Notes under the pieces: generated by a model
The model's input: only the letters and a program-made list of their open reading frames with translations
Databases searched by the model: none
What the model was told of the DNA's origin: nothing
Program-made: the position numbers and the translations under genes
Source of the DNA: an uncultured Clostridia bacterium
GTDB taxonomy: Bacteria > Bacillota > Clostridia > UBA1381
DNA length: 64,000 nt
Direction: 5' to 3'
NCBI GenBank assembly: GCA_934476675.1
Contig: CAKSOE010000001.1
Span: 248,001-312,000, forward strand
Shown here: positions 18,251 through 26,440 of the stretch, in pieces
Layout: each line of letters starts with the position of its first letter
Numbering within the stretch: position 1 is the first letter of the stretch

Positions 18251-18311
18251 GGGACTGCAAAAATGCTTTTACGGATATACCTTCTCCGCTTTGCATTGTT
18301 TTTGCAGCCCC
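18251..18311 (-). terminator. Terminator ahead of hydF (minus strand)
   Basis: Read on the minus strand, a GGGGCTGCAAAAACAATGC arm pairs with GCATTTTTGCAGTCCC and is followed by TTTTT. It would end transcription from the upstream secreted-protein gene. No separate promoter for hydF was recognised, so read-through may feed hydF. Confidence 0.7.
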
Positions 18312-18329
18312 TTTGCCGTAATTTATAAA

Positions 18330-19469
18330 TTATTCAGCTGTTTCTGTGTTGTCGTCAGCTTTTGTATCATCAGCCGCTGTATCGTCGGCTTTTGTGTCAT
18401 CAACCTTTGTGTCATCAGCTTTTGTGTCATCAACCTTTGTGTCATCGGCTTTTGTATCGTCAACCTTTGTGTCGTCTGCAGCAGTTACTTTAACTTCAAC
18501 CGCAGTTGTGTCAATTACAACATCGTCACCTTTAAGGAGTGATGTGTTCTTGTTATCCATATCGCTCAATAATACAGTCAAGTCATGACCGAGTCTTGAA
18601 TGGTATCTGTCTGCAAGAGTGAACGAGCCTGTGCCCTCAGCCTGTGCCGTAAATACAAAAGCAAGAACAGCGCCGTCCTCCTTAGCTGCCTCATCGCCGT
18701 TGATTGTGATATATACAGCCTTTAGGCCTTCTTCGGTATATTCATCGTTTGAAAGACCGTCCGATGAAGCAAGTTTAGTGCCGTCCTTTGTGCAAAGGTA
18801 GGAATCGGTAAGCTTAAAGAGCTTCTTGTCGTAGTTAAGACCTGCCGTAATACCGCTTACAAATCTGTCGGGGTAGAGTGCGGAAAGGTTTTTCAGGTTC
18901 ATAAATACAGTTACTTCGTCACCTGCTTTTACTTCAGCGCTGCTTGCACTTGCCGATGCAACAAGTTTATCCGTAACTTCTGCCGGAGCCTGTGCGTTAT
19001 CCGATGTGCTGATAAGTACCGCATAATCGTCGTCGTTCCAGTCGACTTTTGCGCCCATAGCCTCGCATACTGCTCTGAAAGGAACCATTGTTCTGTCATT
19101 GATAATCTGCGGAGCAACCTCAAGCTCAACCTCTGTCTTGTCTGCGCTCATGATGCTTGTGAAGTGATAAACGTTCATTATGTTGCTGTCAATAGTAAGA
19201 ACAACACGTGTCATATTGTTCTCGCTCTTTACCGTAACCGTTCGGTTTTCTCCGTCCCATTCAACGGTATCATTCATTGCTTCAAGAACGCCTCTTACCG
19301 GAATCAATGTGAAATCGTCCTTGATAACAGGCTTCTGATCTTCAAAATATACCTGAGTGTTATTAATGAACACATCGGGAGTTGCGTCTGCTTTTGATGC
19401 AAATGCCGAAGCCGATACACCGACGAGTATAACAGCGGAAAGCATAGCGCTCAATACTTTTTTCTTCAT
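18330..19469 (-). CDS. Secreted protein with copper-amine-oxidase-N-like and cohesin-like domains
   Basis: This 379-residue protein has a signal peptide ending near SAFA. A copper amine oxidase N-terminal-like (stalk) domain follows: PDVFINNTQVYFEDQKPVIKDDFTLIPVRGVLEAMN...TVTVKSENN...PQIINDRTMVPFRAVCEAMGAKVDWNDDD. Then comes a beta-sandwich segment resembling a cohesin/dockerin-type adhesion fold (VKAGDEVTVFMNLKNL...GITAGLNYDKKLFKL...GAVLAFVFTA). It ends in a DDTKA/DDTKV repeat tail. The first fold is a common cell-wall-associated module in Clostridia, with no oxidase activity implied. ATG 19469 follows AGAGG and matches the signal peptide; the frame is open 30 codons further upstream. Confidence 0.8.
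   Translation of the reverse strand: MKKKVLSAMLSAVILVGVSASAFASKADATPDVFINNTQVYFEDQKPVIKDDFTLIPVRGVLEAMNDTVEWDGENRTVTVKSENNMTRVVLTIDSNIMNVYHFTSIMSADKTEVELEVAPQIINDRTMVPFRAVCEAMGAKVDWNDDDYAVLISTSDNAQAPAEVTDKLVASASASSAEVKAGDEVTVFMNLKNLSALYPDRFVSGITAGLNYDKKLFKLTDSYLCTKDGTKLASSDGLSNDEYTEEGLKAVYITINGDEAAKEDGAVLAFVFTAQAEGTGSFTLADRYHSRLGHDLTVLLSDMDNKNTSLLKGDDVVIDTTAVEVKVTAADDTKVDDTKADDTKVDDTKADDTKVDDTKADDTAADDTKADDNTETAE
18354..18476 (-). repeat. 15-bp tandem repeat encoding DDTKA/DDTKV
   Basis: About eight near-identical 15-bp units encode alternating DDTKA and DDTKV (one is DDTAA), giving a very acidic C-terminal tail for the secreted protein. Such repeats are prone to change in number. Confidence 0.9.
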
Positions 19470-19524
19470 AGTAATAAAACCTCTTTTCTGAATGTTTTTC
19501 ATATTTAATACAAATATTATATCT

Positions 19525-19553
19525 ATTATAACATATCCGAAAAAAATATACAA
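19525..19553 (-). promoter_or_regulatory. Vegetative promoter of the secreted CAO-N-like gene
   Basis: On the minus strand TTGTAT (19548-19553), a 17-bp spacer and TATAAT (19525-19530) lie 55 bp before the start codon. Confidence 0.7.
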
Positions 19554-19565
19554 TACCAATTTGAA

Positions 19566-19608
19566 TTTTTTTTCAGTCCAAAAGTTTAGATTTTTTTCAG
19601 TCCAAAAG
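19566..19608. repeat. 24-bp tandem duplication at the end of the C_GCAxxG gene
   Basis: The sequence TTTTTTTCAGTCCAAAAG occurs twice with a 24-bp period (19567-19584 and 19591-19608). One copy contains the stop codon and last codons of the C_GCAxxG_C_C gene, so the other is a duplicated gene end. Confidence 0.8.
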
Positions 19609-20037
19609 CAATTTTTCGATTATAGCGGCGCAATCTTCGACACATCCGACACACGGACGCTTTTTATAATACTGTGCCGTTCTTTCATCGGGACGTGCGT
19701 CACTGCTGACATTCACTCCCAAAAGATCACCGCATATACTTGTGCCGTTTTTATCCTCAAAGGATTTTACCATTTCACGAACTTTTTCGTATATCAGCGT
19801 ACGCGTTTTGACATCGCAGGGCTCTGCATCGCTGTATTTAAGTCCTGCAAGAACCGCCATTGCGGTAACAGCTCCGCAGGTGCGGCGCAGTCTGCCGATG
19901 CCGCCGCCAAGCCCCTCGGCAGCGCGCATTGCATCCTTAGCCGACATTCCGAATAAATCGCTGTATGCGCCGACGACTGCCTGCGAGCAGTTGAAACCTG
20001 AGGTGAAAAGTTCTTTTGCTTTTTCAATTCTATCCAT
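19597..20037 (-). CDS. C_GCAxxG_C_C family redox protein
   Basis: This 146-residue protein matches the C_GCAxxG_C_C (DVU_1555-like) family. The N-terminal part reads AKELFTSGFNCSQAVVGAYSDLFG and EGLGGGIGRLRRTCGAVTAMAVLAGL, where C-G-A is the family signature. Later come NGTSICGDLLG and the C-terminal pair PCVGCVEDCAAI. The spaced cysteines suggest metal or cluster binding, and the family is often linked to redox proteins, but its function is unproven. Start ATG 20037 has AAAGGA just upstream; the frame stays open 34 codons further without a ribosome site. Confidence 0.9.
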   Translation of the reverse strand: MDRIEKAKELFTSGFNCSQAVVGAYSDLFGMSAKDAMRAAEGLGGGIGRLRRTCGAVTAMAVLAGLKYSDAEPCDVKTRTLIYEKVREMVKSFEDKNGTSICGDLLGVNVSSDARPDERTAQYYKKRPCVGCVEDCAAIIEKLLLD

Positions 20038-20102
20038 ATGTATATCCTTTCTTTTGTGCAGATTTATCATTTCAAATATACTAAAAAGCACAAACTTGCA
20101 TA

Positions 20103-20131
20103 TTGATTTTTTATAATGTTTGTTATATAAT
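20103..20131 (+). promoter_or_regulatory. Vegetative promoter of the small membrane protein
   Basis: TTGATT (20103-20108), a 17-bp spacer and TATAAT (20126-20131), 48 bp ahead of the start codon. Confidence 0.7.
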
Positions 20132-20178
20132 AATATCATGTATTATAATTAATTGCAATATGAAATTCGGAGGATATT

Positions 20179-20784
20179 ATGGGAAAGTTTCAAAATGTTT
20201 TAAAAACCGTGTCGGTACTGCTTATTATATTCGGATTAATCTCTTTTGCGTATTCTGCATTTTCCGATTTGCTTACGCTGTTTGACAAGGATTCGGGCTA
20301 TGATGTCATGTCGTCGATAACGCATGATATGCTGCCGTTTATAAACGGCGGAGCGTTTATATGTATAGGCGGGATTTTACAGATAATAACAGGCATTTTC
20401 GGAATGAAGGCGTCGTATGACAGCGATACCGTGTTCAGACCGATTATGCTTTCAATCATCACAATTGCATGGCTTATAACGGGATTTATTATTCTGTTTA
20501 CCATGAAAATATTGAATGTGCGTCTGATCATACAGCTGCTGATAACAATAGCGTTTATTGTTGTTGCATTGGTAATTAAATTTAAAACCTCACAGGCAGG
20601 CGGTAAAAAGAGCATTAACAAAAATATTATAAACGATTTGGGAATTTTAGACCAAAAAGTAAAAAAACGTGATATAACATCACTTTTTAGATTTAATTAC
20701 CGTCAAAAGCGTGTACATAATGTTTTCACAGGCAAGCGCAAGGTTAAGAGAGTTAATATCAAGCCTACGCGTAAATTCAAATAA
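20179..20784 (+). CDS. Small membrane protein of unknown function
   Basis: I do not recognise the family. The 201-residue product has four hydrophobic segments (about residues 9-29, 54-73, 90-109 and 113-132). It then has a basic cytosolic tail of about 70 residues rich in lysine and arginine (RKVKRVNIKPTRKFK at the end), which could contact nucleic acid or phospholipid heads. CGGAGGA precedes the ATG. The gene is a single transcription unit with its own promoter and terminator. Confidence 0.75.
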   Translation: MGKFQNVLKTVSVLLIIFGLISFAYSAFSDLLTLFDKDSGYDVMSSITHDMLPFINGGAFICIGGILQIITGIFGMKASYDSDTVFRPIMLSIITIAWLITGFIILFTMKILNVRLIIQLLITIAFIVVALVIKFKTSQAGGKKSINKNIINDLGILDQKVKKRDITSLFRFNYRQKRVHNVFTGKRKVKRVNIKPTRKFK

Positions 20785-20804
20785 TAGTCAATACATTTTG
20801 AGAA

Positions 20805-20849
20805 AATAAAACGAAACGGCATATAAATCATATGCCGTTTCGTTTTATT
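20805..20849. terminator. Bidirectional terminator
   Basis: An almost perfect 19-bp stem (AATAAAACGAAACGGCATA) with a short loop lies between the small membrane protein and the convergent ABC ATPase gene. It overlaps the ATPase stop codon and supplies T-runs on both sides. Confidence 0.85.
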
Positions 20850-22107
20850 CAACAATCATCATCGGAGGAAGCTCAGTATCACCGTAAAGCTTTGGATGCC
20901 AGCTTATTGCGGAATTTTTCTCACGCTCGAAGCTAAGTGCGGGCCATACGGCGTCTGCGTCCGTAACACCGCCTATACCGTCCTGCTCAAACGCCGCCAT
21001 AAGAATATGGTACGAACCCGAGGACAGTGTGCCGGGATCAAGCTCCATATCGTATGAATATTCCTTTCCGGCGATACATTCGGTAATATCAGCGCATACA
21101 CTTGTTGCAATCGGTTCATTGTTTGAGTTGTGAATCATCAATCTTATCGAAACAGACGGTATATTTTCCAATGCTTTCCATTTAATTCTCATTCTTATTT
21201 TTTCGCCGTCCTTTATAAGGAGATTATCTCTGCCGATTACGGATAGGCTCTCCAAAAAAACCTTATCTGTAAGAAATCCCGGGCGCCTAATGGCAGTAAA
21301 GTCATTCACAAGCTTTTGGTCTGCTTTTGTTGTGTTAAGATAAAGCCTTATTGCCTCGTCTGTGCTGCCGTCATAAACAATCTTACCTTTTCTCATATAC
21401 ACGCCCCTGCTGCAAAGCTGACGGACGGTGTTCATGTTGTGACTGACGTATATAATCGTTCTGCCCGATTCGTGTGCGACCGAAAGCATTTTATCAATAC
21501 ACTTTTTCTGAAAGCTCATGTCTCCGACAGCCAAAACCTCATCCATAAGCATTATATCACTGTCAAGATGAGCGGCAACGGAAAATGCCAGCTTTACAAA
21601 CATTCCCGATGAATACCTTTTAACAGGCGTGTCAATGAATTTTTCACATTCGGAAAATTCGATAATATCATCTATTTTGGCGGTTACCTCGCGTCGGCTC
21701 ATGCCGAGAATTGCGCCGTTTAAATAAATGTTTTCTCTGCCGGTGAGTTCAGGGTGAAAGCCTGTTCCGACTTCAAGCATACTTGAAATCTTGCCTTTTA
21801 TGTATATGTTTCCGCGGCTGGGTGCGGTGACTCTCGACAAAAGCTTAAGAGTGGTTGATTTGCCCGCGCCATTGCCGCCGACAATCCCTAAAGTCTCACC
21901 CTTATGCACTTCAAGGCTTATGCCGTCAAGAGCCATAAATTTTTCATTTCCGCAGTACACATTTTGACCGATTTTTAAATTCGGATCCTCTTTATGCCGC
22001 AGCCGCGCCCATGCGCTCTGCAAATCACCGCGAAGTGTTCCGCCGCCGATTGTGCCGAGACGGTACTGCTTATACACATCATCTATTTTTATTACAATAT
22101 CACTCAT
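20845..22107 (-). CDS. Polysaccharide/teichoic-acid ABC exporter, ATP-binding subunit (Wzt-like)
   Basis: The 420-residue protein has an N-terminal ABC domain with Walker A GGNGAGKST, signature RYSSGMFVKLAFSVA, Walker B DIMLMDEVLAVGD and H-loop IYVSHN. It begins with KIDDVYKQYRLG as in TagH/Wzt/KpsT. From about residue 275 a separate beta-sandwich domain follows (KVFLESLSVIGRDNLLIKDGEKIRMRIKWKAL), like the Wzt C-terminal domain. In O-antigen exporters that domain recognises the modified end of the glycan. It lies 15 bp after its permease and should export a surface polysaccharide. Confidence 0.93.
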   Translation of the reverse strand: MSDIVIKIDDVYKQYRLGTIGGGTLRGDLQSAWARLRHKEDPNLKIGQNVYCGNEKFMALDGISLEVHKGETLGIVGGNGAGKSTTLKLLSRVTAPSRGNIYIKGKISSMLEVGTGFHPELTGRENIYLNGAILGMSRREVTAKIDDIIEFSECEKFIDTPVKRYSSGMFVKLAFSVAAHLDSDIMLMDEVLAVGDMSFQKKCIDKMLSVAHESGRTIIYVSHNMNTVRQLCSRGVYMRKGKIVYDGSTDEAIRLYLNTTKADQKLVNDFTAIRRPGFLTDKVFLESLSVIGRDNLLIKDGEKIRMRIKWKALENIPSVSIRLMIHNSNNEPIATSVCADITECIAGKEYSYDMELDPGTLSSGSYHILMAAFEQDGIGGVTDADAVWPALSFEREKNSAISWHPKLYGDTELPPMMIVE

Positions 22108-22122
22108 ACAATAGTCCTCTGC

Positions 22123-22968
22123 TTATACCGTGTCCATAAACGTTTTTTCAACTCTCGAAAACAGCGCCACGCCTGCTGCAAGTACCACAAACGTTACAAT
22201 CCAGCTGACAATCCATGAATGTACTTCAAGCTGTCCGCAGCCGAGAAACGCATATTTAAAGTTGTTTACAACCGGCGTCATAGGATTACAGCGTATTATC
22301 TTTTCAAGTCCGAACGGCACTGCCGAAAGCGGATAAGCAATGGGTGTTCCGTACATCCACAGCTGCACGCCGAAGCCTACCAATACCATAAGGTCGCGGT
22401 ATTTCGTTGTGAGCGAGGATATTATTATTCCGAATCCCATGCCCATCATTGCCATTTGCAATACGAGCAGCGGTACGAGCAGAATACAAATATTAGGGTG
22501 TATACCCTCGTGCCGTGCAAACACAAAATATGCCATAAGCGCCAGCATAAGGCACAGTTGTATTAAAAACGAGAATATTGCGTATATAACAGTTGAAATA
22601 GGCGTTATAAGCCGCGGAAAATACACCTTGCCGAATAATCCGGCGTTTCCGGTAAAGGTAGACGAAGTGGAGGTAAGACAAGACGAAAAATATGTCCATG
22701 CCGTATTTCCTGCCATGTAATACAAAAACTGCGGTACGCCGTCAGTAGACATTCCGGCAATTTTTCCGAATACCACCGTGAGCATTGATGAGGTCAGCAG
22801 CGGACTTATAATAAACCACAGCGGCCCTAAAATCGTCTGCTTATAGGAGCTTATGAAATTTCTCTTGACAAACATAAAAATTAAGTCACGGTATTGCAGC
22901 AGTTCTTTGAAATTTATGTCAAACCAGCCTGTTTTGGGCTTTATAACGGTTGTCCATTCTTCATTCAT
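22123..22968 (-). CDS. Polysaccharide ABC exporter, permease subunit (ABC-2 type)
   Basis: The 281-residue protein is an ABC-2 permease of the Wzm/TagG/KpsM type. It starts with an amphipathic region (DINFKELLQYRDLIFMFVKRNFISSYKQTILGPLWFIISPLL, typical) and has six membrane segments. A late conserved stretch reads YGTPIAYPLSAVPFGLEKIIRCNPMTPVVNNFKYAFLG. It works with the ATPase encoded downstream. Its start is only 2 bp from the stop of the acetyltransferase gene, so all three form one operon. Confidence 0.93.
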   Translation of the reverse strand: MNEEWTTVIKPKTGWFDINFKELLQYRDLIFMFVKRNFISSYKQTILGPLWFIISPLLTSSMLTVVFGKIAGMSTDGVPQFLYYMAGNTAWTYFSSCLTSTSSTFTGNAGLFGKVYFPRLITPISTVIYAIFSFLIQLCLMLALMAYFVFARHEGIHPNICILLVPLLVLQMAMMGMGFGIIISSLTTKYRDLMVLVGFGVQLWMYGTPIAYPLSAVPFGLEKIIRCNPMTPVVNNFKYAFLGCGQLEVHSWIVSWIVTFVVLAAGVALFSRVEKTFMDTV

Positions 22969-22970
22969 AG

Positions 22971-23423
22971 TTACAAATCCTTTCGGCGCTCTTTATTCCA
23001 TTCAAGCACATATTTAACCTGTCCGCTTTCATTCTGATAGAGTGCGTCCTTTATGAGGAAACCCTCGCTTGAAGCAAAATTAAGCATTTTTCTGCTCTTT
23101 GCATATATATTCAGCCTAAGCGTATCGCGCTGTGTTTTAACATAGCGGAGCAGCTGTCTGCCTATTCCGTTGCCGCGGTAGTCCGGATCGACAAAAAGAC
23201 CCTGTATATATCCGCTGTCGGTCACGCATATAAAAGCGATTATTACCGTACCCTCGGTATACACATAGTTTTCGCAGCCATTAAAATATTTAGCCTTTAT
23301 ACGGTCATAGTTCTTCTGCCAGAAATCCGATTCAAAAAACGGATTTGCCGCCGCCGTGCATCTGAGCCATAAATCGAGAATTTCATATCTCTGATCATCT
23401 TTCATTTTTTGCATATTAGCCAT
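22971..23423 (-). CDS. GNAT-family N-acetyltransferase
   Basis: The 150-residue protein shows the GNAT fold. The acetyl-CoA loop reads IQGLFVDPDYRGNGIGRQLLRYVKTQR (motif A, R/QxxGxG/A) at about residues 85-110. A C-terminal strand follows, ENPLYQNESGQVKYVLEW-like. The substrate is unknown. As first gene of the exporter operon it might acetylate a small precursor, but a mere positional link is also possible. Confidence 0.88.
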   Translation of the reverse strand: MANMQKMKDDQRYEILDLWLRCTAAANPFFESDFWQKNYDRIKAKYFNGCENYVYTEGTVIIAFICVTDSGYIQGLFVDPDYRGNGIGRQLLRYVKTQRDTLRLNIYAKSRKMLNFASSEGFLIKDALYQNESGQVKYVLEWNKERRKDL

Positions 23424-23449
23424 AACATCAGTCCTTATCTATAATATTC

Positions 23450-23478
23450 AGTATAACATATATAAACCGTTAAAGCAA
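23450..23478 (-). promoter_or_regulatory. Vegetative promoter of the GNAT-ABC exporter operon
   Basis: On the minus strand TTGCTT (23473-23478), a 17-bp spacer and TATACT (23450-23455), 27 bp upstream of the GNAT start. Confidence 0.65.
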
Positions 23479-23552
23479 GAAAAAATTGCATTATCGGAAA
23501 AAAACAGCCTCGGCAAGCATATTCTTTAATAAAGATGTATGAGGAGTGATAT

Positions 23553-24524
23553 ATGATGAAGCGTTTTTTTACAGTTATACTTTCGGTTGTGTTTATAGCG
23601 CTGCTGATACCTCTTGCGGTGGTGGAAATTATGAAAAACACAATCGATAACACAAAGCCGTTTGAATCGCCCGAAACCGCGCAAAGCATAAAAGTGTATG
23701 TAAAGCAAAAGGACGAGGTGTGCGACATGGATATTTTCAAATATTTAACGGGCGTGGTTGCGGCGGAAATGCCGTCCGATTTTGAAAAAGAGGCAATGAA
23801 AGCGCAGGCGGTAGCGGCGCGAACCTATCTTTATGCGCATACTTATGAAAAGGCGTCGGGAAACGAAAGCGAGGAACACAAGGGCGCTGCGGTGTGCACG
23901 GATTCGACGCACTGCCAGGCGTGGGTGTCGGAGAAGGATTTCGGCGGCACGAAGGAGGCGTGGAATAAGATATGCAGTGCGGTAAAGGAAACCTCGGGAG
24001 AAATTATGACATACAAAAAGAAACCCATATCGGCGGTGTTTTTTTCAACCTCATCAGGTCAGACGGAAAATGCCGAGGACGTATGGGGTAAAAAAATTCC
24101 GTATCTTAAAAGCGTTAAAAGTGAGGGTGATGAGCTTTCGCCGCGATATAAGAGCGAGGAAAACATAAGTACGGAGGATTTTAAGAAAAAAGCAGAGGAA
24201 AAGCTTGACGGCATTGACTGGGAAAAGGAATTGTTTGGCAATATAAAACGCTCCGAAAGCGGAGGGATTAAAACAATTGAGATTGGCGGAAAAGAGATAA
24301 AGGGAACGGAGCTTCGCTCGATTTATAATCTTCGTTCGACAAACGCAGCGCTTGAAGAAAAGGACGGGAATGTAACTTTTTCTGTAAAAGGGTTCGGACA
24401 TAATGTGGGAATGAGCCAGTACGGAGCGAATTACATGGCTGCGCAGGGAAAGGACTATAAAAAAATACTTAACCGATATTATACGGGTATAAAAATCGAA
24501 AATCTACAGCTTTTGCGGAATTAA
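23553..24524 (+). CDS. spoIID: Stage II sporulation protein D (SpoIID)
   Basis: SpoIID is a lytic transglycosylase that degrades peptidoglycan during engulfment. The 323-residue protein has an N-terminal membrane anchor. The family core is VAAEMPSDFEKEAMKAQAVAARTYLYAH, whose EMP glutamate is the catalytic residue in studied homologues. Also typical are CTDSTHCQAW, FFSTSSGQTENAEDVWG and the C-terminal VKGFGHNVGMSQYGANYMAAQGKDYKKIL. The TDSTHCQAW region carries the Cys/His residues linked to Zn binding in clostridial SpoIID. Start ATG 23553 or 23556 follows GAGGAG. Confidence 0.96.
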   Translation: MMKRFFTVILSVVFIALLIPLAVVEIMKNTIDNTKPFESPETAQSIKVYVKQKDEVCDMDIFKYLTGVVAAEMPSDFEKEAMKAQAVAARTYLYAHTYEKASGNESEEHKGAAVCTDSTHCQAWVSEKDFGGTKEAWNKICSAVKETSGEIMTYKKKPISAVFFSTSSGQTENAEDVWGKKIPYLKSVKSEGDELSPRYKSEENISTEDFKKKAEEKLDGIDWEKELFGNIKRSESGGIKTIEIGGKEIKGTELRSIYNLRSTNAALEEKDGNVTFSVKGFGHNVGMSQYGANYMAAQGKDYKKILNRYYTGIKIENLQLLRN

Positions 24525-24783
24525 TATAGCCGGTACCGCTCTTATGCCGGTTTCGTAGCAGCCGCGTATGTCCATATTAAGCGCTTCGTCGTATGTTGCG
24601 CCGTATGGTCATTGCGGCTTTCATCATATCCGGCTCACAGCATAGTACAAAACAGCTATGTCCTCTGCGTATCATATCAAAGACCTTGAAGATTAGTTTG
24701 TCGGGTGTGCTTTTATTAACTTTTACATGGATTTATATATCAGAAAAACCGCATATTTCCGCAATCTGTGAAATGCTGAAATA
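24525..24783 (-). pseudogene. Decayed coding fragments (AraC-type helix-turn-helix and an unknown C-terminus)
   Basis: No intact gene lies in this gap. On the minus strand 24736-24780 reads FSISQIAEICGFSDI and then a stop, a close match to the second helix-turn-helix of AraC regulators. After the stop the same frame reads on for about 50 codons (VFDMIRRGHSCFVLCCEPDMMKAA). With a frame change it reads PYGATYDEALNMDIRGCYETG. The last two parts together weakly recall the C-terminus of LarA-like (DUF2088) proteins, but this is a guess. Stops and a shift show it is not expressed as one protein. Confidence 0.5.
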
Positions 24784-24878
24784 ATTCGTGCTTATGAGAT
24801 TTTTCTAATGCAAAAATCAATCGAACAAGCTTCTTTGCTGCATGAGATATATTATAAGTTAAAACTCCTTAAAAGTAA

Positions 24879-24917
24879 ACACAAAAAAATCGCTTGATTG
24901 CAAGCGATTTTTTGTGT
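24879..24917. terminator. Bidirectional terminator downstream of the GH13 gene
   Basis: The stem ACACAAAAAAATCGCTTG pairs with CAAGCGATTTTTTGTGT around an ATTG loop (one bulged A). T-rich flanks on both strands end the minus-strand GH13 gene and protect against read-through from spoIID. Confidence 0.8.
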
Positions 24918-24985
24918 TTCGGGTGTAATCTTATGCATCCATTTCATTCCTTGAGGGGAAAAGAATATATCCGTTACCATCCGTT

Positions 24986-26311
24986 TTAGTATTCAAAAAC
25001 AGCGTATCCGTGTTTGCCAAGTTCAAGACTGCCGTCGTCATACAAATTCAGATTGTTTGAAAATTTCAGTGTTAAATTATCCGGCATATCGGCGGCGGGC
25101 ACTTTTATATTATCGGTTTTGCTGTTTCCGATAAAAAATATGCCGTTGTCTTTCATAGTGCGCTTAAATGAAATCAGTTCATCGGAGCATTGGCACCATT
25201 CGGTTTCGCCTAAGGATAGCATATCGCTTTCTCTTTTCAGTTTGTTTAAACGTTTCATAATCTCTATGCGGTGTATGGCATCGGGAGTGTTTTTTGCTGT
25301 GCGGTCGGTAAATTCAAAATTGCCGGGGTGGAAGCGATTTGCAAACATATTCAGCGTTGCCTTGCATGCAATTTCATTGCCGCAGTAAACCATAGGTATT
25401 CCGTCTAAAAGATAATTTATAACTTCAATTTGTTCCATTCCATCGCTGCCGGCAACAGCTTCAACTCGCATATCCCAATCTGTAACGGTGTCGTGGTTAT
25501 CTATATCACGAAGCAATTTAGCGCCTTTCGGAAAGTTTTTTTGCTTTTCCGCCAAATCGGTTTCTGCCAGCAGTTTTGCACTATTGCCCTCACAAAAAAC
25601 ACTGTACAGCGCCTCGTGCCAGAAATAGCAATATGATGCGTTAAATGATGTAGACAGTCTTTCGTATTTTTCCCCTTCATTAATAAGAATTGAGTCGGGC
25701 TTTATTTTTTTCATTCTTTTATGCGCTTCGTACCAAAAATCGTTCGGAACACTATCTCCCACGTCGCACCTGAACCCGTCAACGTCAATTACCGATATGT
25801 AATAAATCATGTTGCAGTACAAATATTCTCTTAGCCCCTCGCATCTGAAATCCAATGCGGGAAAATTCCACGAAGAATTTATAATGTCACCTTCGCAGCT
25901 GCGGCATACAAATTCGGGATGTTTTTTAATTATCGGTGCATCCGGACTGATATGCGCATAAACCAAGTCCAAAATTACCTTCATGTTTTTCTCGTGTGCC
26001 TTTGATACAAGCTCTGTCAAATCATTAAGTGAACCGTATTCGCTGTCTACATTGAAATAATCATTTATTCTATACGGATTTTTTGGATTTTTCGTGCCGG
26101 ATTTTATTTGACGCGGACTCAGATTATTTTGAGCTTCGCTTTCATCGAATACGGGACATAAATAAATAATATTAAATCCGACCTCCTCCAGAAAATCAAG
26201 CTCCTTTATAATGGCTCTGATAGTACCCTCCTTTGAAAATGTTCTCGGATTAATTTGATAAATCGAGCCGTATGAAAGCCACTTCGGAGATTCTATTGTT
26301 ATATTTTTCAT
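24986..26311 (-). CDS. Alpha-amylase-family (GH13) glycoside hydrolase
   Basis: The 441-residue protein has no signal peptide and is cytoplasmic. GH13 landmarks are present: IYQINPRTFS at the N-terminus and DLVYAHIS (region I). Region II is VDGFRCDVGD with the nucleophile D183. Region III is INEGE with the acid E212, and region IV is DIDNHD with D274. A small C-terminal beta domain ends the protein (YDDGSLELGKHGYAVFEY). All three catalytic residues remain. Substrate is unknown; it likely cuts imported alpha-glucosides. Of two possible starts, ATG 26311 is preferred because AAAAGG directly abuts the upstream ATG 26323. It is divergent from the AraC gene. Confidence 0.9.
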   Translation of the reverse strand: MKNITIESPKWLSYGSIYQINPRTFSKEGTIRAIIKELDFLEEVGFNIIYLCPVFDESEAQNNLSPRQIKSGTKNPKNPYRINDYFNVDSEYGSLNDLTELVSKAHEKNMKVILDLVYAHISPDAPIIKKHPEFVCRSCEGDIINSSWNFPALDFRCEGLREYLYCNMIYYISVIDVDGFRCDVGDSVPNDFWYEAHKRMKKIKPDSILINEGEKYERLSTSFNASYCYFWHEALYSVFCEGNSAKLLAETDLAEKQKNFPKGAKLLRDIDNHDTVTDWDMRVEAVAGSDGMEQIEVINYLLDGIPMVYCGNEIACKATLNMFANRFHPGNFEFTDRTAKNTPDAIHRIEIMKRLNKLKRESDMLSLGETEWCQCSDELISFKRTMKDNGIFFIGNSKTDNIKVPAADMPDNLTLKFSNNLNLYDDGSLELGKHGYAVFEY

Positions 26312-26335
26312 TGTACAACACATCCTTTTGAAGCT

Positions 26336-26364
26336 ATTCTATCATAACATTCCGGTATACGCAA
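26336..26364 (-). promoter_or_regulatory. Promoter of the GH13 gene
   Basis: On the minus strand TTGCGT (26359-26364), a 17-bp spacer and TAGAAT (26336-26341). It lies back to back with the araC promoter in a short shared region. Confidence 0.6.
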
Positions 26365-26386
26365 TATATAAAAAAGAAAAAAAGGA

Positions 26387-26415
26387 TTGATTTTCGATAC
26401 AAAATATGATACAAT
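26387..26415 (+). promoter_or_regulatory. Promoter of the AraC gene
   Basis: TTGATT (26387-26392), a 17-bp spacer and TACAAT (26410-26415). The spacer is filled by two GATACAA motifs (26396-26402 and 26408-26414), so a regulator binding there would cover the promoter. Confidence 0.65.
26391..26406 (+). promoter_or_regulatory. Candidate AraC operator, copy 1
   Basis: TTTTCGATACAAAATA lies over the -35/spacer of the araC promoter. The same 16 bases occur once more, inverted, upstream of the sugar-transporter operon (27794-27809). Autoregulation by the AraC protein is the simplest reading. Confidence 0.5.
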
Positions 26416-26440
26416 GATATTTGTAATAAGGGGGGTTAGT

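Noticed and set aside
18354..18476. CRISPR-like repeat array
   Set aside because: The 15-bp units are contiguous, in frame and encode DDTKA/V inside a protein; there are no spacers.
23470..23550. SigE promoter for spoIID
   Set aside because: A GCATTAT word and a CATATT word are present, but their spacing (about 23 bp) is far from the 13-15 bp needed, so I do not annotate it.
24593..24784. 63-codon plus-strand frame between spoIID and GH13
   Set aside because: There is no ribosome site, and the opposite strand carries recognisable relics of an AraC gene; the plus frame is chance.
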